This document shows, in pieces, positions 7,850-16,660 of a DNA stretch of 64,000 nucleotides. The translations under genes were made by a program, and so were the position numbers. The notes beneath the pieces were generated by a model. The model did not search any database. It was not told the DNA's origin and saw nothing but the letters and a program-made list of their open reading frames with translations. Source of the DNA: JALYNX01 sp035292685 (GTDB lineage Bacteria > Actinomycetota > Acidimicrobiia > Spongiisociales > ZC4RG35); NCBI GenBank assembly GCA_035292685.1, contig DATDPP010000022.1, positions 1-64,000 of the forward strand. Reading direction: 5' to 3'. Within the stretch, counting starts at the first letter, position 1, and each line of letters starts with the position of its first letter.

Positions 7850-8314
7850 TCAAGCCCCGCGCAACTCTCGAATGGCGGTTGCGCTGAGGACAGCCGCCTC
7901 CGCCGCCTCCACGCCCTTGTTGGCAGCACCCGCGCCGGAGCGCTCGAGCGCTTGTTGATGTTCGTGCACCGCGAGGACGGCGTTCCCCACGGGAACACCC
8001 GTATCCAGGGCGACACTTGCGATTCCGGCAGTGGATTCCCGCACCACGATCTCGTAATGGTCGGTGTCTCCCTTGACCACGGCTCCGATGGCGATCGCCG
8101 CGTCGCAACCGCTTTCCACCAGCGTCTTGACGGCGACAGGCAACTCCAGGGCGCCAGGGACCCGGAGCACGGTGATCTCGGTGACTTCCATCTCCTGCAG
8201 CCGGTCCAGAGCGCCCTGGAGCAGACGATCGGTGATCCCCTGGTTCCAAGTGGCAACCGCGACGCCGACGTGAAGACCGGCCCCGGACTTGGACCCTTCG
8301 ACGACCCTAATCAT
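7850..8314 (-). CDS. ribH: 6,7-dimethyl-8-ribityllumazine synthase
   Basis: Penultimate step of riboflavin synthesis: it joins 3,4-dihydroxy-2-butanone 4-phosphate and 5-amino-6-ribitylaminouracil. The 154-residue protein has VATWNQGITDRLLQGAL at the N-terminus, the PGALELPVAVKTL active-site segment, and AIGAVVKGDTDHYE with the catalytic His. The start overlaps the ribBA stop (ATGA). It is the last gene of the ribD-ribE-ribBA-ribH cluster. Confidence 0.97.
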   Translation of the reverse strand: MIRVVEGSKSGAGLHVGVAVATWNQGITDRLLQGALDRLQEMEVTEITVLRVPGALELPVAVKTLVESGCDAAIAIGAVVKGDTDHYEIVVRESTAGIASVALDTGVPVGNAVLAVHEHQQALERSGAGAANKGVEAAEAAVLSATAIRELRGA

Positions 8315-9525
8315 GCCCCGGTGCCCAGATCCATCTGATGCCCCAACCGACTCGCCTTGGTCCTGAGATAATCCCGGTTCTCCTCGTTGGCCTCGATGGA
8401 GAGCGGCACCTGTTCCACGATCGAAAGCCCATACCCTTCGATGCCGGCCCGTTTTGTCGGGTTGTTGGTCATGAGACGCATCGAGCGGACACCCAGGTCA
8501 TATAGGATCTGGGCACCCACCCCATAGTCCCGGGAATCAACCGGTAGCCCCAGGTTGACGTTGGCGTCAACGGTGTCGAGACCCTCATCCTGGAGCCGGT
8601 AGGCCGCCAACTTGTGGAGGAGCCCGATGCCTCTCCCTTCGTGGCCTCTGATGTAGAGGACCACTCCCCTCCCCTCATCTGCGACCCTGGCCAACGCCAG
8701 ATCCAGTTGATCCCCACAATCGCAGCGGAGGCTGCCGAAGACGTCGCCCGTAAGACATTCGGAGTGGACACGGGTCAACACCCGCTCCCCGTCGCCGAGA
8801 TCCCCCATCACCAGGGCGATGTGCTGGCGATCATCGATGAGGGATCGGTAGCCAACGGCATTGAATATGCCGTGCTCGGTTGGGATCCTCGCTTCGACCA
8901 CCCTCTCGACCAGCTTCTCCCGCTGTCGGCGAAACGCAATCAGGTCGGCGATGGTTCCCAACAGGAGCCCGTGCTCGTGTGCGAACTGCTCCAGGTCTCC
9001 GAGGCGGGCCACCGTGCCGTCGTCATTCATGATCTCCGCCAGAACACCAGCCGGGTACCGCCCCGCCAGTTCGGCCAGATCCACTGCGGCCTCGGTGTGT
9101 CCGGCGCGGCGAAGCACTCCTCCCGGCTCGTATCGCAACGGGTACATATGACCGGGTCGGGTCAGGTCTTCGGGCTTCGTCTCGGGGTCGACTACGGCTT
9201 GGATGGTCTTCCAGCGATCGGACGCCGATACCCCGGTTGTCGTCCCGACACGGGCGTCTATCGACACCGTGAATGCAGTTCTGCGGATATCGGTGTTCCG
9301 GGCGACCATCATCGGTAGGTCGAGCTCGTCGAGACGATCGCCGATGACGGAAAGACAGATGATCCCGCTGGTGTGGCGGAGCATGAACCCGATCTGAGCC
9401 TGGGTGGCCGTCTCGGCGGCCATGATGAGGTCGCCTTCGTTCTCGCGATCCTCGTCGTCGACCATGATGACCATCTCGCCCCTGGCAATGGCAGCCACGA
9501 TCTCATCAATTGGCGCAAAGCTCAT
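8311..9525 (-). CDS. ribBA: Bifunctional 3,4-dihydroxy-2-butanone 4-phosphate synthase / GTP cyclohydrolase II
   Basis: Supplies both riboflavin precursors. The N-terminal half (about residues 1-200) is the DHBP synthase domain: MVDDEDRENEGDLIMAAE, the RHTSGIICL region and GHTEAAVDLAELAG. The C-terminal half is GTP cyclohydrolase II with the zinc site SECLTGDVFGSLRCDCGDQL, followed by YIRGHEGRGIGL. At 404 residues it has the normal length for a fused enzyme. It overlaps ribE upstream and ribH downstream by 4 bases each. Confidence 0.97.
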   Translation of the reverse strand: MSFAPIDEIVAAIARGEMVIMVDDEDRENEGDLIMAAETATQAQIGFMLRHTSGIICLSVIGDRLDELDLPMMVARNTDIRRTAFTVSIDARVGTTTGVSASDRWKTIQAVVDPETKPEDLTRPGHMYPLRYEPGGVLRRAGHTEAAVDLAELAGRYPAGVLAEIMNDDGTVARLGDLEQFAHEHGLLLGTIADLIAFRRQREKLVERVVEARIPTEHGIFNAVGYRSLIDDRQHIALVMGDLGDGERVLTRVHSECLTGDVFGSLRCDCGDQLDLALARVADEGRGVVLYIRGHEGRGIGLLHKLAAYRLQDEGLDTVDANVNLGLPVDSRDYGVGAQILYDLGVRSMRLMTNNPTKRAGIEGYGLSIVEQVPLSIEANEENRDYLRTKASRLGHQMDLGTGA

Positions 9526-10112
9526 GAGCCCGCTCCCAGGAGTCTCTCCACATATTTGGCGATGATGTCCACCTCGAGGTTGACCTGGTCGCCTTCCTTG
9601 CGCAAACCCAGGGTCGTCACCTCCAGGGTGTGGGGGATCAAAGCCACCTCGAAGTTGCTCGATCCCACCTCCGCCACCGTGAGACTGACGCCGTCGACCG
9701 TGATCGAGCCCTTTTCGGCGATGAAGCGGGCCAGCTCGGGAGGAACTTCGATTGTCAGACGTCGGTCATCGCTATCGGCGACCACGGCGCGCACCCTGCC
9801 CACCCCGTCCACATGTCCCTGCACCAGGTGCCCATCGAAACGACCGTCAGAGACCATCGGCCGCTCCAGATTGACTGGGTCTCCCGGCAGGACCGCCCCG
9901 AAACTGGACCGTGACAGAGTCTCAGGGACAATCTCCACGTCGACCCTCGACCCGTGCACCCCCACTGCCGTGAGACAGACCCCGTTCACTGCGATCGAAT
10001 CCCCGACCATCAGATCGGCGAGAGGGCCGGCATCCACGGTGAGACGTCGGACCCCTGCCTGGTCCGCGACGTCGACGACCGATCCCTTGTGAGCCACGAT
10101 TCCTGTGAACAT
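9522..10112 (-). CDS. ribE: Riboflavin synthase alpha chain
   Basis: Dismutes two molecules of 6,7-dimethyl-8-ribityllumazine to riboflavin, the last step of the pathway. The 196-residue protein has the tandem lumazine-binding folds: MFTGIVAHKG with SIAVNGVCLTAV in the first half, and GSITVDGVSLTVAEV in the second. It directly follows ribD, with 0 bases between start and stop. Confidence 0.96.
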   Translation of the reverse strand: MFTGIVAHKGSVVDVADQAGVRRLTVDAGPLADLMVGDSIAVNGVCLTAVGVHGSRVDVEIVPETLSRSSFGAVLPGDPVNLERPMVSDGRFDGHLVQGHVDGVGRVRAVVADSDDRRLTIEVPPELARFIAEKGSITVDGVSLTVAEVGSSNFEVALIPHTLEVTTLGLRKEGDQVNLEVDIIAKYVERLLGAGS

Positions 10113-11156
10113 CTACTCGAACTCGATTCTCAGGTCCGAGCCAACGTTACGCACGTCGCGGATATTCACCTCTCTGGCCTCGTCGATCGTCGAGAACGGG
10201 CCCGCCAACGGCCCGATTCCTACACCACCACCCACCTTCCCTGACAGGAAGAGCACCCCTCGGGTGATGACCTCGGAACGCCACCAGGCACCGGCCACCC
10301 GCGGGCCGCCCTCGAGCAGGATATCGAGGAGACCTGTCCCGGCAATGGCGTGAGCCGCCTCCATCGGGTCAGGATGATCCCCCTCCCCGGCCACCACCAT
10401 CATCTCCCCCGACGGGATGTCGAGTGGTCGGGTCGCAACCACGAGAGGGTCGTGACGCCAGATTCTCGCCCCTGTGGGCAGGGGCTCGGCCCCGGCCAGG
10501 ATCACGGGGCGGGGCTGGTGCTTGCCGGCCCCAGGATGACGGGCAGTGAGATCAGGGTCATCGGACCGAAGGGTCCCCGCACCCACCACCACCGCATCCA
10601 TCTCAGCACGAAGCAGATGGGCCTCCATACGAGATTCCTCCGAACTGATCCATTGCGAGGAGCCGTCGAGAGCCGCAACCGAGCCGTCGAGTGTCATAGC
10701 CATCTTGAGCGTGACACGGGGCAGACCGGTCCGGCGATGGTGGAAATACGCAGGGTCCACGGCCTCGGCTTCCCCGGTCACTCCGCTAACGCTCACTTCA
10801 ACATTGGCATCGGCCAGCCAAGAGACACCCTTTCCCGAAACTCGTTCGTCCGGATCTATGGCACCTACCACCACCCGGCTGACTCCTGCGGACGCGATCG
10901 CGGTAACACAGGGCGGGGTGTTGCCGTGGTGGATGCACGGCTCGAGGGTCACATATAGGGTCGAGCCCTGGGCCCGGGCACCGGCCTGGTCCAAGGCCAC
11001 GACTTCGGCGTGCGGCTTGCCCACACCCTCGTGTGCTCCCTCCCCGGCCACGTTCCCCTCCTGATCCACCACGACCGCGCCTACGCGTGGATTGGGATGG
11101 GTCTGGTGTCGGGTGGCGAGCTCGATCGCCCGCCGCATGTGACGGGCCTCGCCCAC
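10113..11156 (-). CDS. ribD: Riboflavin biosynthesis deaminase/reductase RibD
   Basis: Bifunctional enzyme of early riboflavin synthesis, 347 residues. The N-terminal cytidine-deaminase-like domain carries the zinc site HAEVVAL and PCIHHGNTPPC; the C-terminal domain is the NADPH-dependent reductase (PRVTLKMAMTLDGSVA, WISSEESR, LLEGGPRVAGAW). The GTG at 11156 directly abuts the preceding response-regulator stop; an internal ATG at 11138 is an alternative start. No FMN riboswitch was recognised upstream, and the gene is continuous with the upstream operon. Confidence 0.95.
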   Translation of the reverse strand: MGEARHMRRAIELATRHQTHPNPRVGAVVVDQEGNVAGEGAHEGVGKPHAEVVALDQAGARAQGSTLYVTLEPCIHHGNTPPCVTAIASAGVSRVVVGAIDPDERVSGKGVSWLADANVEVSVSGVTGEAEAVDPAYFHHRRTGLPRVTLKMAMTLDGSVAALDGSSQWISSEESRMEAHLLRAEMDAVVVGAGTLRSDDPDLTARHPGAGKHQPRPVILAGAEPLPTGARIWRHDPLVVATRPLDIPSGEMMVVAGEGDHPDPMEAAHAIAGTGLLDILLEGGPRVAGAWWRSEVITRGVLFLSGKVGGGVGIGPLAGPFSTIDEAREVNIRDVRNVGSDLRIEFE

Positions 11157-12086
11157 TTATGCAGTGCGACGATCGATGCGGTAGGTGGAACCCGGCTGCT
11201 TCTTGGCAAATTCCTTCATTTCCACCGCAATCGCCGACGCCTCCCATTGTGTGGAGATCTCTCGCACGTCGGTGGACGCTACACCCAGAGACAAAGACAC
11301 CACGGGGAAGGCGAAGCGCTCACCCCGACGGTCGACCACCTCGATATACCCTCGTAGGGCGTCTCCGGTGTCGTAGAGATCGAGAATCCCATCATCGAAT
11401 CGCTCGATCACTTCCTTGCAAAACGACTCAGACATCTCGGGTGGGATGATCGCCACGAAGTCGTCCCCTCCGATGTGCCCGACGAACGCGCCTGTGATCC
11501 CCAGGTTCTCGGAGGCTTCGCGGAAGCACTTGGCACAGAAGCGAATCACTTCGTCGCCACGCATGAACCCGTAGTGGTCGTTGAAGGCCTTGAAGTTGTC
11601 GAGGTCGCCGTGCACCAGGGCGTAGTCGCGGCCCGAAGCAATTCGCTCCTCGACCTCGGCGGTGATCTTGAAGTTCCCGGGGAGACCGGTGAGTGGCGAA
11701 AGGTCTCGAGCGGCCTGGGTCCGTCTCACGACGGCCCGCACCCGGGCGACGAGCTCGTTGATGTCGAACGGCTTCGTGATGTAGTCATCGGCTCCCAACT
11801 CGAGGCCACGCACCCGATCCTCGGGGAGGCCGCGGGCGGTGAGCAGGATGATCGGGATGTTGCCCGTGCTGGCCTGACTGCGAAGACGATGCAATGCAGT
11901 GAGCCCGTCCATGCGCGGCATCATGATGTCGAGGACGATCACATTTGGCGGGTTGGCAGTGGCCTTCTGGAGGGCATCTTCCCCGTCCACGGCGGTTTCC
12001 ACCTCGAGCCCCTCCAACTCGAAGTTGACCTGGACAACCGCAAGGATGTCCGGGTCATCGTCCGCAATCAGGACCCGTTCGCTCAT
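11157..12086 (-). CDS. Response regulator with a GGDEF-like output domain
   Basis: A two-domain signalling protein of 309 residues. Residues 1-125 form a receiver domain with acidic pocket DDD at 9-11, phospho-acceptor Asp53 in VLDIMMP, and KPF near 105. Residues about 128-300 form a diguanylate-cyclase-type domain (SPLTGLPGNF, HGDLDNFKAFND, HIGGDDF). The active-site signature is GGDDF rather than GG(D/E)EF, so cyclase activity is uncertain. No partner kinase is visible nearby. Its start overlaps the rpe stop by 4 bases, placing it inside an otherwise metabolic operon. Confidence 0.9.
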   Translation of the reverse strand: MSERVLIADDDPDILAVVQVNFELEGLEVETAVDGEDALQKATANPPNVIVLDIMMPRMDGLTALHRLRSQASTGNIPIILLTARGLPEDRVRGLELGADDYITKPFDINELVARVRAVVRRTQAARDLSPLTGLPGNFKITAEVEERIASGRDYALVHGDLDNFKAFNDHYGFMRGDEVIRFCAKCFREASENLGITGAFVGHIGGDDFVAIIPPEMSESFCKEVIERFDDGILDLYDTGDALRGYIEVVDRRGERFAFPVVSLSLGVASTDVREISTQWEASAIAVEMKEFAKKQPGSTYRIDRRTA

Positions 12087-12745
12087 TTCTCCTCTAGTGC
12101 CCTTCTTATCTCGACCACGGCGGCAAGGGGATCTTTCGCCTGGAATATCGCGGTTCCCGCCACGAACACGTTGGCACCTGCGTCCCTGGCCATACGTGCG
12201 GTAACGGGCGTGATACCCCCATCGATCTGAATATCGGTCCGCAATCCGCGCTCCTCAACCCATTCTCTCGCCGCCGAGACCTTTGCCAGCACCTCCGGGA
12301 TGAAGCTCTGCCCTCCGAAACCGGGCTCCACCGACATGATGAGAAGCACATCGCACAATTCGAGGAACGGCGCCACCGCGGGGAACGGTGTTGCCGGGTT
12401 GCACACGAGGCCGAAATCGAGACCGTTCTCTCGCGCCATGTTGGAGGCTCGTGTCGGGTCGGGCATCGCCTCGATGTGCATGGTCACCAGATCGGCCCCG
12501 GCCTCAGCCAGATCCGGGAGAAAGGCATCAGGATTGGTCGTCATGAGGTGGCAATCGAAATAGAGATCGGTCAGGGGCCGGATGCACTTGATCACCGGAG
12601 TTCCGAACGACACATTGGGGACGAAGTGGCCATCCATGACGTCGATATGAAGCCAGTCGACAGAGGGCTCCACCTTCGAGATCTCGTCTTTGAGGCAACC
12701 GAAATCGGCGGCGAGTAGAGAAGGTGCGATCTTCACCGTGGGCAT
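12083..12745 (-). CDS. rpe: Ribulose-phosphate 3-epimerase
   Basis: Interconverts ribulose 5-phosphate and xylulose 5-phosphate in the pentose phosphate pathway. The 220-residue TIM barrel shows APSLLAADFG near the N-terminus, HIDVMDGHFVPNVSFG with metal ligands, DCHLMT, MSVEPGFGGQSF and IDGGITPVTA. It lies 25 bases downstream of rsmB. Confidence 0.97.
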   Translation of the reverse strand: MPTVKIAPSLLAADFGCLKDEISKVEPSVDWLHIDVMDGHFVPNVSFGTPVIKCIRPLTDLYFDCHLMTTNPDAFLPDLAEAGADLVTMHIEAMPDPTRASNMARENGLDFGLVCNPATPFPAVAPFLELCDVLLIMSVEPGFGGQSFIPEVLAKVSAAREWVEERGLRTDIQIDGGITPVTARMARDAGANVFVAGTAIFQAKDPLAAVVEIRRALEEK

Positions 12746-12770
12746 CCGACCCGATTGTATGAGGGGCGTC

Positions 12771-13946
12771 TCAAGCCTTGTGCATGGCTACGAACATCCC
12801 ATCGGTCCCGGTTGTGTGCGGAGCCAGCATACGGCCGTCCCCCCAGACCTCCCCGGGGACAGGTGGCGGCTCGAAGCCGAGCCCGGCCACGACCTCGACC
12901 GTCTCCTCAGGTGTGATTGTGCAAACCGAGTAGACCATCCGCCCGCCCGGGGCCACCAGTTCCATCGCCTTTGCCAGCATGACCTTTTGGTCGGCCGCCA
13001 GCCGGCGGACTTCTGCCTCGGTGACCCGGAACCTGATCTCGGGTCTGCGTCTGAGGGTGCCGAGCCCACTGCAGGGGGCATCGAGAAGGACCCGATCGAA
13101 GGTAGCGCCCCGGAAAGGAAGGATGTTTGCATCGGCCACAACCCAGAAGGCGCTCGGGACCCGCTGTCGGGCGTCGGATACCCGTCTCCTATGGGAATCG
13201 GCTGCGATCACAAGCCCGGTCGCCCCTACCTGATCGAGCAGGTGGGACGTCTTCCCGCCTGGAGCCGCCGCCAGATCGATCGCCCTCATCCCCACTTCTG
13301 CGGCCACGGCATTGCCCACTGCGATCGAAGCCGCGTCCTGGACGGTGGTCCCATCCGGGATCGGCCCCGGGGGAATCGCATAGGCACCCGGTATCCCGGG
13401 GATCTCGACTCCCAAACCGGGGGCGCCCGTCCGCCCCCGCACCACCCGCTGCGGCTCGGTGGCGCTGGCCAGTGCGAACTGATAAGCCTCGCCCACCCCC
13501 CAAGCCCCTTCCAGGGCCGAAACCAGCCAGGGCGGGAGGTCCAATGCCCGCTCGCTTTCCCGCCCTCGCTCGGCAACCCTTCTCAGCACCGCATTGGCGA
13601 ACCCTGCTGCCTTGGGTTGGATCTCTCGTATCAGCTCGACCCCGGCGCTGACCGCGATCGGCTGTGCCAGTTCGGAATAGAGCAGCTCAAAGGCAGACAC
13701 CCGCAACCGGTCCAGAAGGGCCTGGTCCACATCCGCGACCGCCCGGCCCGCGCCGGCTTCGATCGCCGAGTCCAGACGCTCCAGGCGCCGCAACACCCCG
13801 TAGGTCAGGGCCTTGACCCTGGCCGCTTCACGAGGGGGGAGGGTCGCGGTCTGGGTCTCGACCAGAACATTCGAGAAGGCTCCTTCCCGCATGACCCGAC
13901 CAACCGTCTCCGCCGCCAGATGACGGGCTTGAAGCGGGTCGGTCAT
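12771..13946 (-). CDS. rsmB: 16S rRNA (cytosine967-C5)-methyltransferase RsmB
   Basis: SAM-dependent RNA m5C methyltransferase, 391 residues. The N-terminal third is a NusB-like RNA-binding domain (ARHLAAETVGRVMREGAFSN). The C-terminal part is the Rossmann-fold catalytic domain with DLAAAPGGKTSHLL, the Pro-Cys motif LDAPCSGLGTLRRRPE and MVYSVCTITPEE. The ATG start at 13946 overlaps the fmt stop (ATGA). The usual bacterial order def-fmt-rsmB-rpe is kept. Confidence 0.95.
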   Translation of the reverse strand: MTDPLQARHLAAETVGRVMREGAFSNVLVETQTATLPPREAARVKALTYGVLRRLERLDSAIEAGAGRAVADVDQALLDRLRVSAFELLYSELAQPIAVSAGVELIREIQPKAAGFANAVLRRVAERGRESERALDLPPWLVSALEGAWGVGEAYQFALASATEPQRVVRGRTGAPGLGVEIPGIPGAYAIPPGPIPDGTTVQDAASIAVGNAVAAEVGMRAIDLAAAPGGKTSHLLDQVGATGLVIAADSHRRRVSDARQRVPSAFWVVADANILPFRGATFDRVLLDAPCSGLGTLRRRPEIRFRVTEAEVRRLAADQKVMLAKAMELVAPGGRMVYSVCTITPEETVEVVAGLGFEPPPVPGEVWGDGRMLAPHTTGTDGMFVAMHKA

Positions 13947-14857
13947 TGAAATGAGCCGGCACGACCGTGACGACCTCGTGCCCAATCCGGACCGGGCATA
14001 GCCCTCTTTCCCGGTGGCTGGATGGCGACCAGTTCAACGCCGCCGTCGGTCATGCCGATCACCGGGTGGCCGTCGACTACTTCCAGAGAGCCTGGTGCGA
14101 GCAGAAGTGGATGCAATTGAGCCCGGAGCACCTTGTGGGTCTCCCCGTCGAGGTCAAGGGTGGCTGCCGGCGTCGGAGAAAGCGCCCGAACCCTGTTGAC
14201 CGCCTCCACACGTGACATCGTGGGCCGCAACGGCCGTTCATCGGAGCCGAGCTTGGCCGCGTAGGCTGCCCCTTCGTCGACCTGGGGCACCGGAACCACC
14301 TCCCCGGCCAGATACCCGGGCAGGACATCCTCCAATAGGCGGGCGCCGAGGGCGGAGAGCCGCCCGGTCAGCTCACCCGCCGTTTCCTCTTTCAGGATGT
14401 CCACCGCCTGGGCGGTCAGCACCGGCCCGGTGTCGAGACCTTCGTTCAACCTGATGATGGTCACGCCGCTCATCGGATCCCCGGCCATCAAGGCCCGGGC
14501 CACCGGGGCGGCCCCACGCCATCGGGGCAGAAGGGAGAAATGGACGTTCAGCATGCCGCGATCCGGCACCACAAGCGCTTCGGGGTCGAGGATCATCCCG
14601 AAGGCAACGACCACACCCACGTCGAAGTGCCCTGCATCACGGAGCAACCCGGCAAGCTCTGTGGGGCGGGACGGCTGGCGCACCATGAGACCGAGCTCAT
14701 CTGCCCGCACCTTGACCGGCGAGGGCTGAACCCGCCGGGATCGGCCCCTCGGACGGTCCGGGCGGGTGACCACCAGCCCAATGTCGAAATCGTGGGCGAG
14801 CGTTTCGAGCGTGGGAACAGCGGCTCCCGGGGTGCCCAGGAACACTATTCGAGTCAT
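13943..14857 (-). CDS. fmt: Methionyl-tRNA formyltransferase
   Basis: Formylates initiator Met-tRNA. The 304-residue protein has the N-terminal IVFLGTPGAAVPTL, the active-site region with NVHFSLLPRWRGAAPVARALMAG (Asn and His of the formyl-transfer site), TGVTI-like SGVTIIRLNEGLDTGPVL, and a C-terminal OB-like tRNA-binding domain. It overlaps def upstream and rsmB downstream by 4 bases each. Confidence 0.96.
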   Translation of the reverse strand: MTRIVFLGTPGAAVPTLETLAHDFDIGLVVTRPDRPRGRSRRVQPSPVKVRADELGLMVRQPSRPTELAGLLRDAGHFDVGVVVAFGMILDPEALVVPDRGMLNVHFSLLPRWRGAAPVARALMAGDPMSGVTIIRLNEGLDTGPVLTAQAVDILKEETAGELTGRLSALGARLLEDVLPGYLAGEVVPVPQVDEGAAYAAKLGSDERPLRPTMSRVEAVNRVRALSPTPAATLDLDGETHKVLRAQLHPLLLAPGSLEVVDGHPVIGMTDGGVELVAIQPPGKRAMPGPDWARGRHGRAGSFQ

Positions 14858-15363
14858 TCGTGACTCGCCATCCCCAACGCCTCGTCCCTGAGATCGCGGA
14901 GGGCTTGTTTGCGCTCCCTCCGCTCCAGACGATCGATGAGGAGCTTGCCGTCGAGATGGTCGACCTCATGCTGGAGCACACGGCCCAGGAGCCCGTCTCC
15001 GGCGAACTCGACCTCGTTACCTCCAAGGTCGAAGGCCCGGGCCCTGGCGAAACCGGGTCTCTTGATCTCCCAATAGTGCCCGGGCACCGAGAGGCAGCCC
15101 TCCTCGTAGGCCCATTCCCCGGACAACTCCACGATCTCGGGGTTGATCATGACCCGGGGCCCGAGACCGTCCTGAGCGTCGAATACCGCGATTCGGCGAG
15201 GGATCCCGATCTGGTTGGCGGCCAGCCCGACCCCGGGTGCCTGGTACATGGTCTCGATCATGTCGATGGTCAGCACCTGGAGGGTCTCCTCGAAATCGAC
15301 GATCGGTTTGGTCTCCATTCGGAGAACCGGGTCACCAAAGGTTCGGATGGGAAGGATGGCCAT
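14854..15363 (-). CDS. def: Peptide deformylase
   Basis: Metal-dependent removal of the N-formyl group from new proteins. The three motifs are present: GVGLAANQIG (motif 1), EEGCLSVPG with the metal-binding Cys (motif 2) and QHEVDHLDGKL with two metal His and catalytic Glu (motif 3). The ATG at 15363 (MAILPIRTFGDPVL) gives 169 residues, the normal length; the open frame further upstream has no deformylase similarity. First gene of the long leftward operon. Confidence 0.96.
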   Translation of the reverse strand: MAILPIRTFGDPVLRMETKPIVDFEETLQVLTIDMIETMYQAPGVGLAANQIGIPRRIAVFDAQDGLGPRVMINPEIVELSGEWAYEEGCLSVPGHYWEIKRPGFARARAFDLGGNEVEFAGDGLLGRVLQHEVDHLDGKLLIDRLERRERKQALRDLRDEALGMASHE

Positions 15364-15500
15364 GATGGGTTCCCGGGACGGACGCGGATGGGCAGAGTAG
15401 ACGACTCGGGGCTGGTGTCCCCTCTCGCCTGTGAGCGTTAGATTTCTGTTGACGGGCTCTCCGGCATCGCAGGTGTCGCGCTCCCGGTTAGGGATCACCC

Positions 15501-15932
15501 ATGCACATCACCGCCAACGACCTGATCGTCACCTTGCGCTCCAACGGTCTGCGCATCACCGAGGCGCGTCGTGCCGTTTGCGGGGTCATTGCCCGATCCC
15601 ACGGCGACCATCTCGATGCCGCCACCATCCACCGCAGGGCGATGAATGATTTGGGCATGGACCTCGATTTGTCGACCGTCTATCGAACGTTGGAGGCCTT
15701 GGAAGAAGCCGGAGCGGTCCGCCACGCCCATTTGGGAGAGGCCGCGGTCTATCACCTCTCCGACGAGCAGCCCCATCAACATCTGGTGTGCCGGGTTTGT
15801 GGCGCCACAGTCGCGATTCCCGCGTCCGATCTCACCGAGTTCCTGTCGTCGGTGGAAAAGTTGACGGGCTTCGTGGCGGACGTCGAGCATTTCGCCCTCT
15901 GGGGGATCTGCGCCGACTGCAACTCCGCCTGA
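15501..15932 (+). CDS. Fur-family metal-responsive transcriptional regulator
   Basis: DNA-binding repressor of the Fur superfamily, 143 residues. A winged-helix N-terminal domain (GLRITEARRAVCGVIARSHGD, LDLSTVYRTLEAL) is followed by a dimerisation/metal domain with QPHQHLVCRVCG and a second CxxC (CADC) at the end, giving a structural zinc site. It stands 47 bases upstream of cbiM, with a Nur-like palindrome between them, so nickel or cobalt sensing (Nur-like) is the likeliest role. Iron or zinc sensing cannot be excluded by sequence. Confidence 0.9.
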   Translation: MHITANDLIVTLRSNGLRITEARRAVCGVIARSHGDHLDAATIHRRAMNDLGMDLDLSTVYRTLEALEEAGAVRHAHLGEAAVYHLSDEQPHQHLVCRVCGATVAIPASDLTEFLSSVEKLTGFVADVEHFALWGICADCNSA

Positions 15933-15951
15933 CTACTCCGCTAATCTCTTG

Positions 15952-15968
15952 TTGCAAGTCCTTCGCAA
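15952..15968. promoter_or_regulatory. Candidate Fur/Nur-family operator upstream of cbiM
   Basis: TTGCAAGTCCTTCGCAA is a 17-base imperfect palindrome with half-sites TTGCAAG and TTGCGAA. It is close to the TTGCAA-type half-sites described for actinobacterial Nur boxes. It sits directly before the cbiM Shine-Dalgarno sequence (AGGGGAG) and just after a TAATCT that could serve as a -10 element. Repression of the cbi operon by the adjacent Fur-family protein is inferred. Confidence 0.6.
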
Positions 15969-15979
15969 TTAGGGGAGCG

Positions 15980-16660
15980 ATGCACATTCCCGATGGTTTC
16001 ATCGGACCGGGCGTCTCCGTGGCCGCCGGGATCACCGCACTAGGCGGATTCGGGGTGGCGCTGCGCAAGACGCACGGCTACCTCACGGATCGATTGGTCC
16101 CGATGGCTGCCCTCGTCGCCGCCTTCGTCTTTGCAGCCCAGATGATCAACTTCCCGGTGCTGCCAGGGATGAGCGGTCATCTCCTCGGTGGGGTGCTGGC
16201 TGCGGTTCTGGTGGGCCCCTGGGCCGGTTGCATCGTGGTGTCCCTCGTCCTGATCGTCCAGGCCCTGCTCTTCGCCGACGGCGGCCTCTCGGCCCTGGGT
16301 CTCAACATCGTGAACATGGCTCTGATCGGGGCGGTTGGCGGGTATGTGATCTATCGGGCTCTGTTTCGCCTCGGCGGCTCCCGGGCTTCTCGGGTGCCGC
16401 CCTGCGCCGGGCTCGCCGCCCTGATCTCGGTCCCGCTGGCCGCCATGGGATTCGTCCTCGAATTCGCCCTTGGAGGCACGGTGGAAAGCATCTCACTGGG
16501 CTCGGTGTTTTGGGCGATGCTGGGCGCGAATCTTCTGATCGGTGTCGGTGAGGGTCTCATCACTTTCCTTGTGATCGGGGCCGTGATGCGCTCGCGCTCC
16601 GACCTGGTCTATGGCTCACCCACCTTTGGAGGGGCCCGATCCGAGGAACTGGTCTCGTGA
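15980..16660 (+). CDS. cbiM: Nickel/cobalt ECF transporter, substrate-binding membrane subunit CbiM
   Basis: S-component of a group I energy-coupling-factor importer for Co2+ or Ni2+. The 226-residue protein begins MHIPDGFIGPGV; the N-terminal Met-His of this motif takes part in metal binding in the family. About six hydrophobic membrane segments follow, including AAQMINFPVLPGMSGHLLGG. The start is set by this N-terminus and by AGGGGAG 4 bases upstream. It overlaps cbiN by 4 bases and belongs to the cbiMNQO operon. Confidence 0.95.
   Translation: MHIPDGFIGPGVSVAAGITALGGFGVALRKTHGYLTDRLVPMAALVAAFVFAAQMINFPVLPGMSGHLLGGVLAAVLVGPWAGCIVVSLVLIVQALLFADGGLSALGLNIVNMALIGAVGGYVIYRALFRLGGSRASRVPPCAGLAALISVPLAAMGFVLEFALGGTVESISLGSVFWAMLGANLLIGVGEGLITFLVIGAVMRSRSDLVYGSPTFGGARSEELVS

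Noticed and set aside
11138..11160. FMN riboswitch upstream of ribD
   Set aside because: ribD directly abuts the response-regulator gene, leaving no room for an RFN element.
12690..13949. Plus-strand open frame (419 codons) opposite rsmB
   Set aside because: Fully covered by rsmB with intact catalytic motifs; the antisense product is Pro/Arg/His-rich and featureless.
15933..15979. Cobalamin riboswitch upstream of cbiM
   Set aside because: Only 47 bases separate the genes, too short for the element; the palindrome there fits a protein operator instead.
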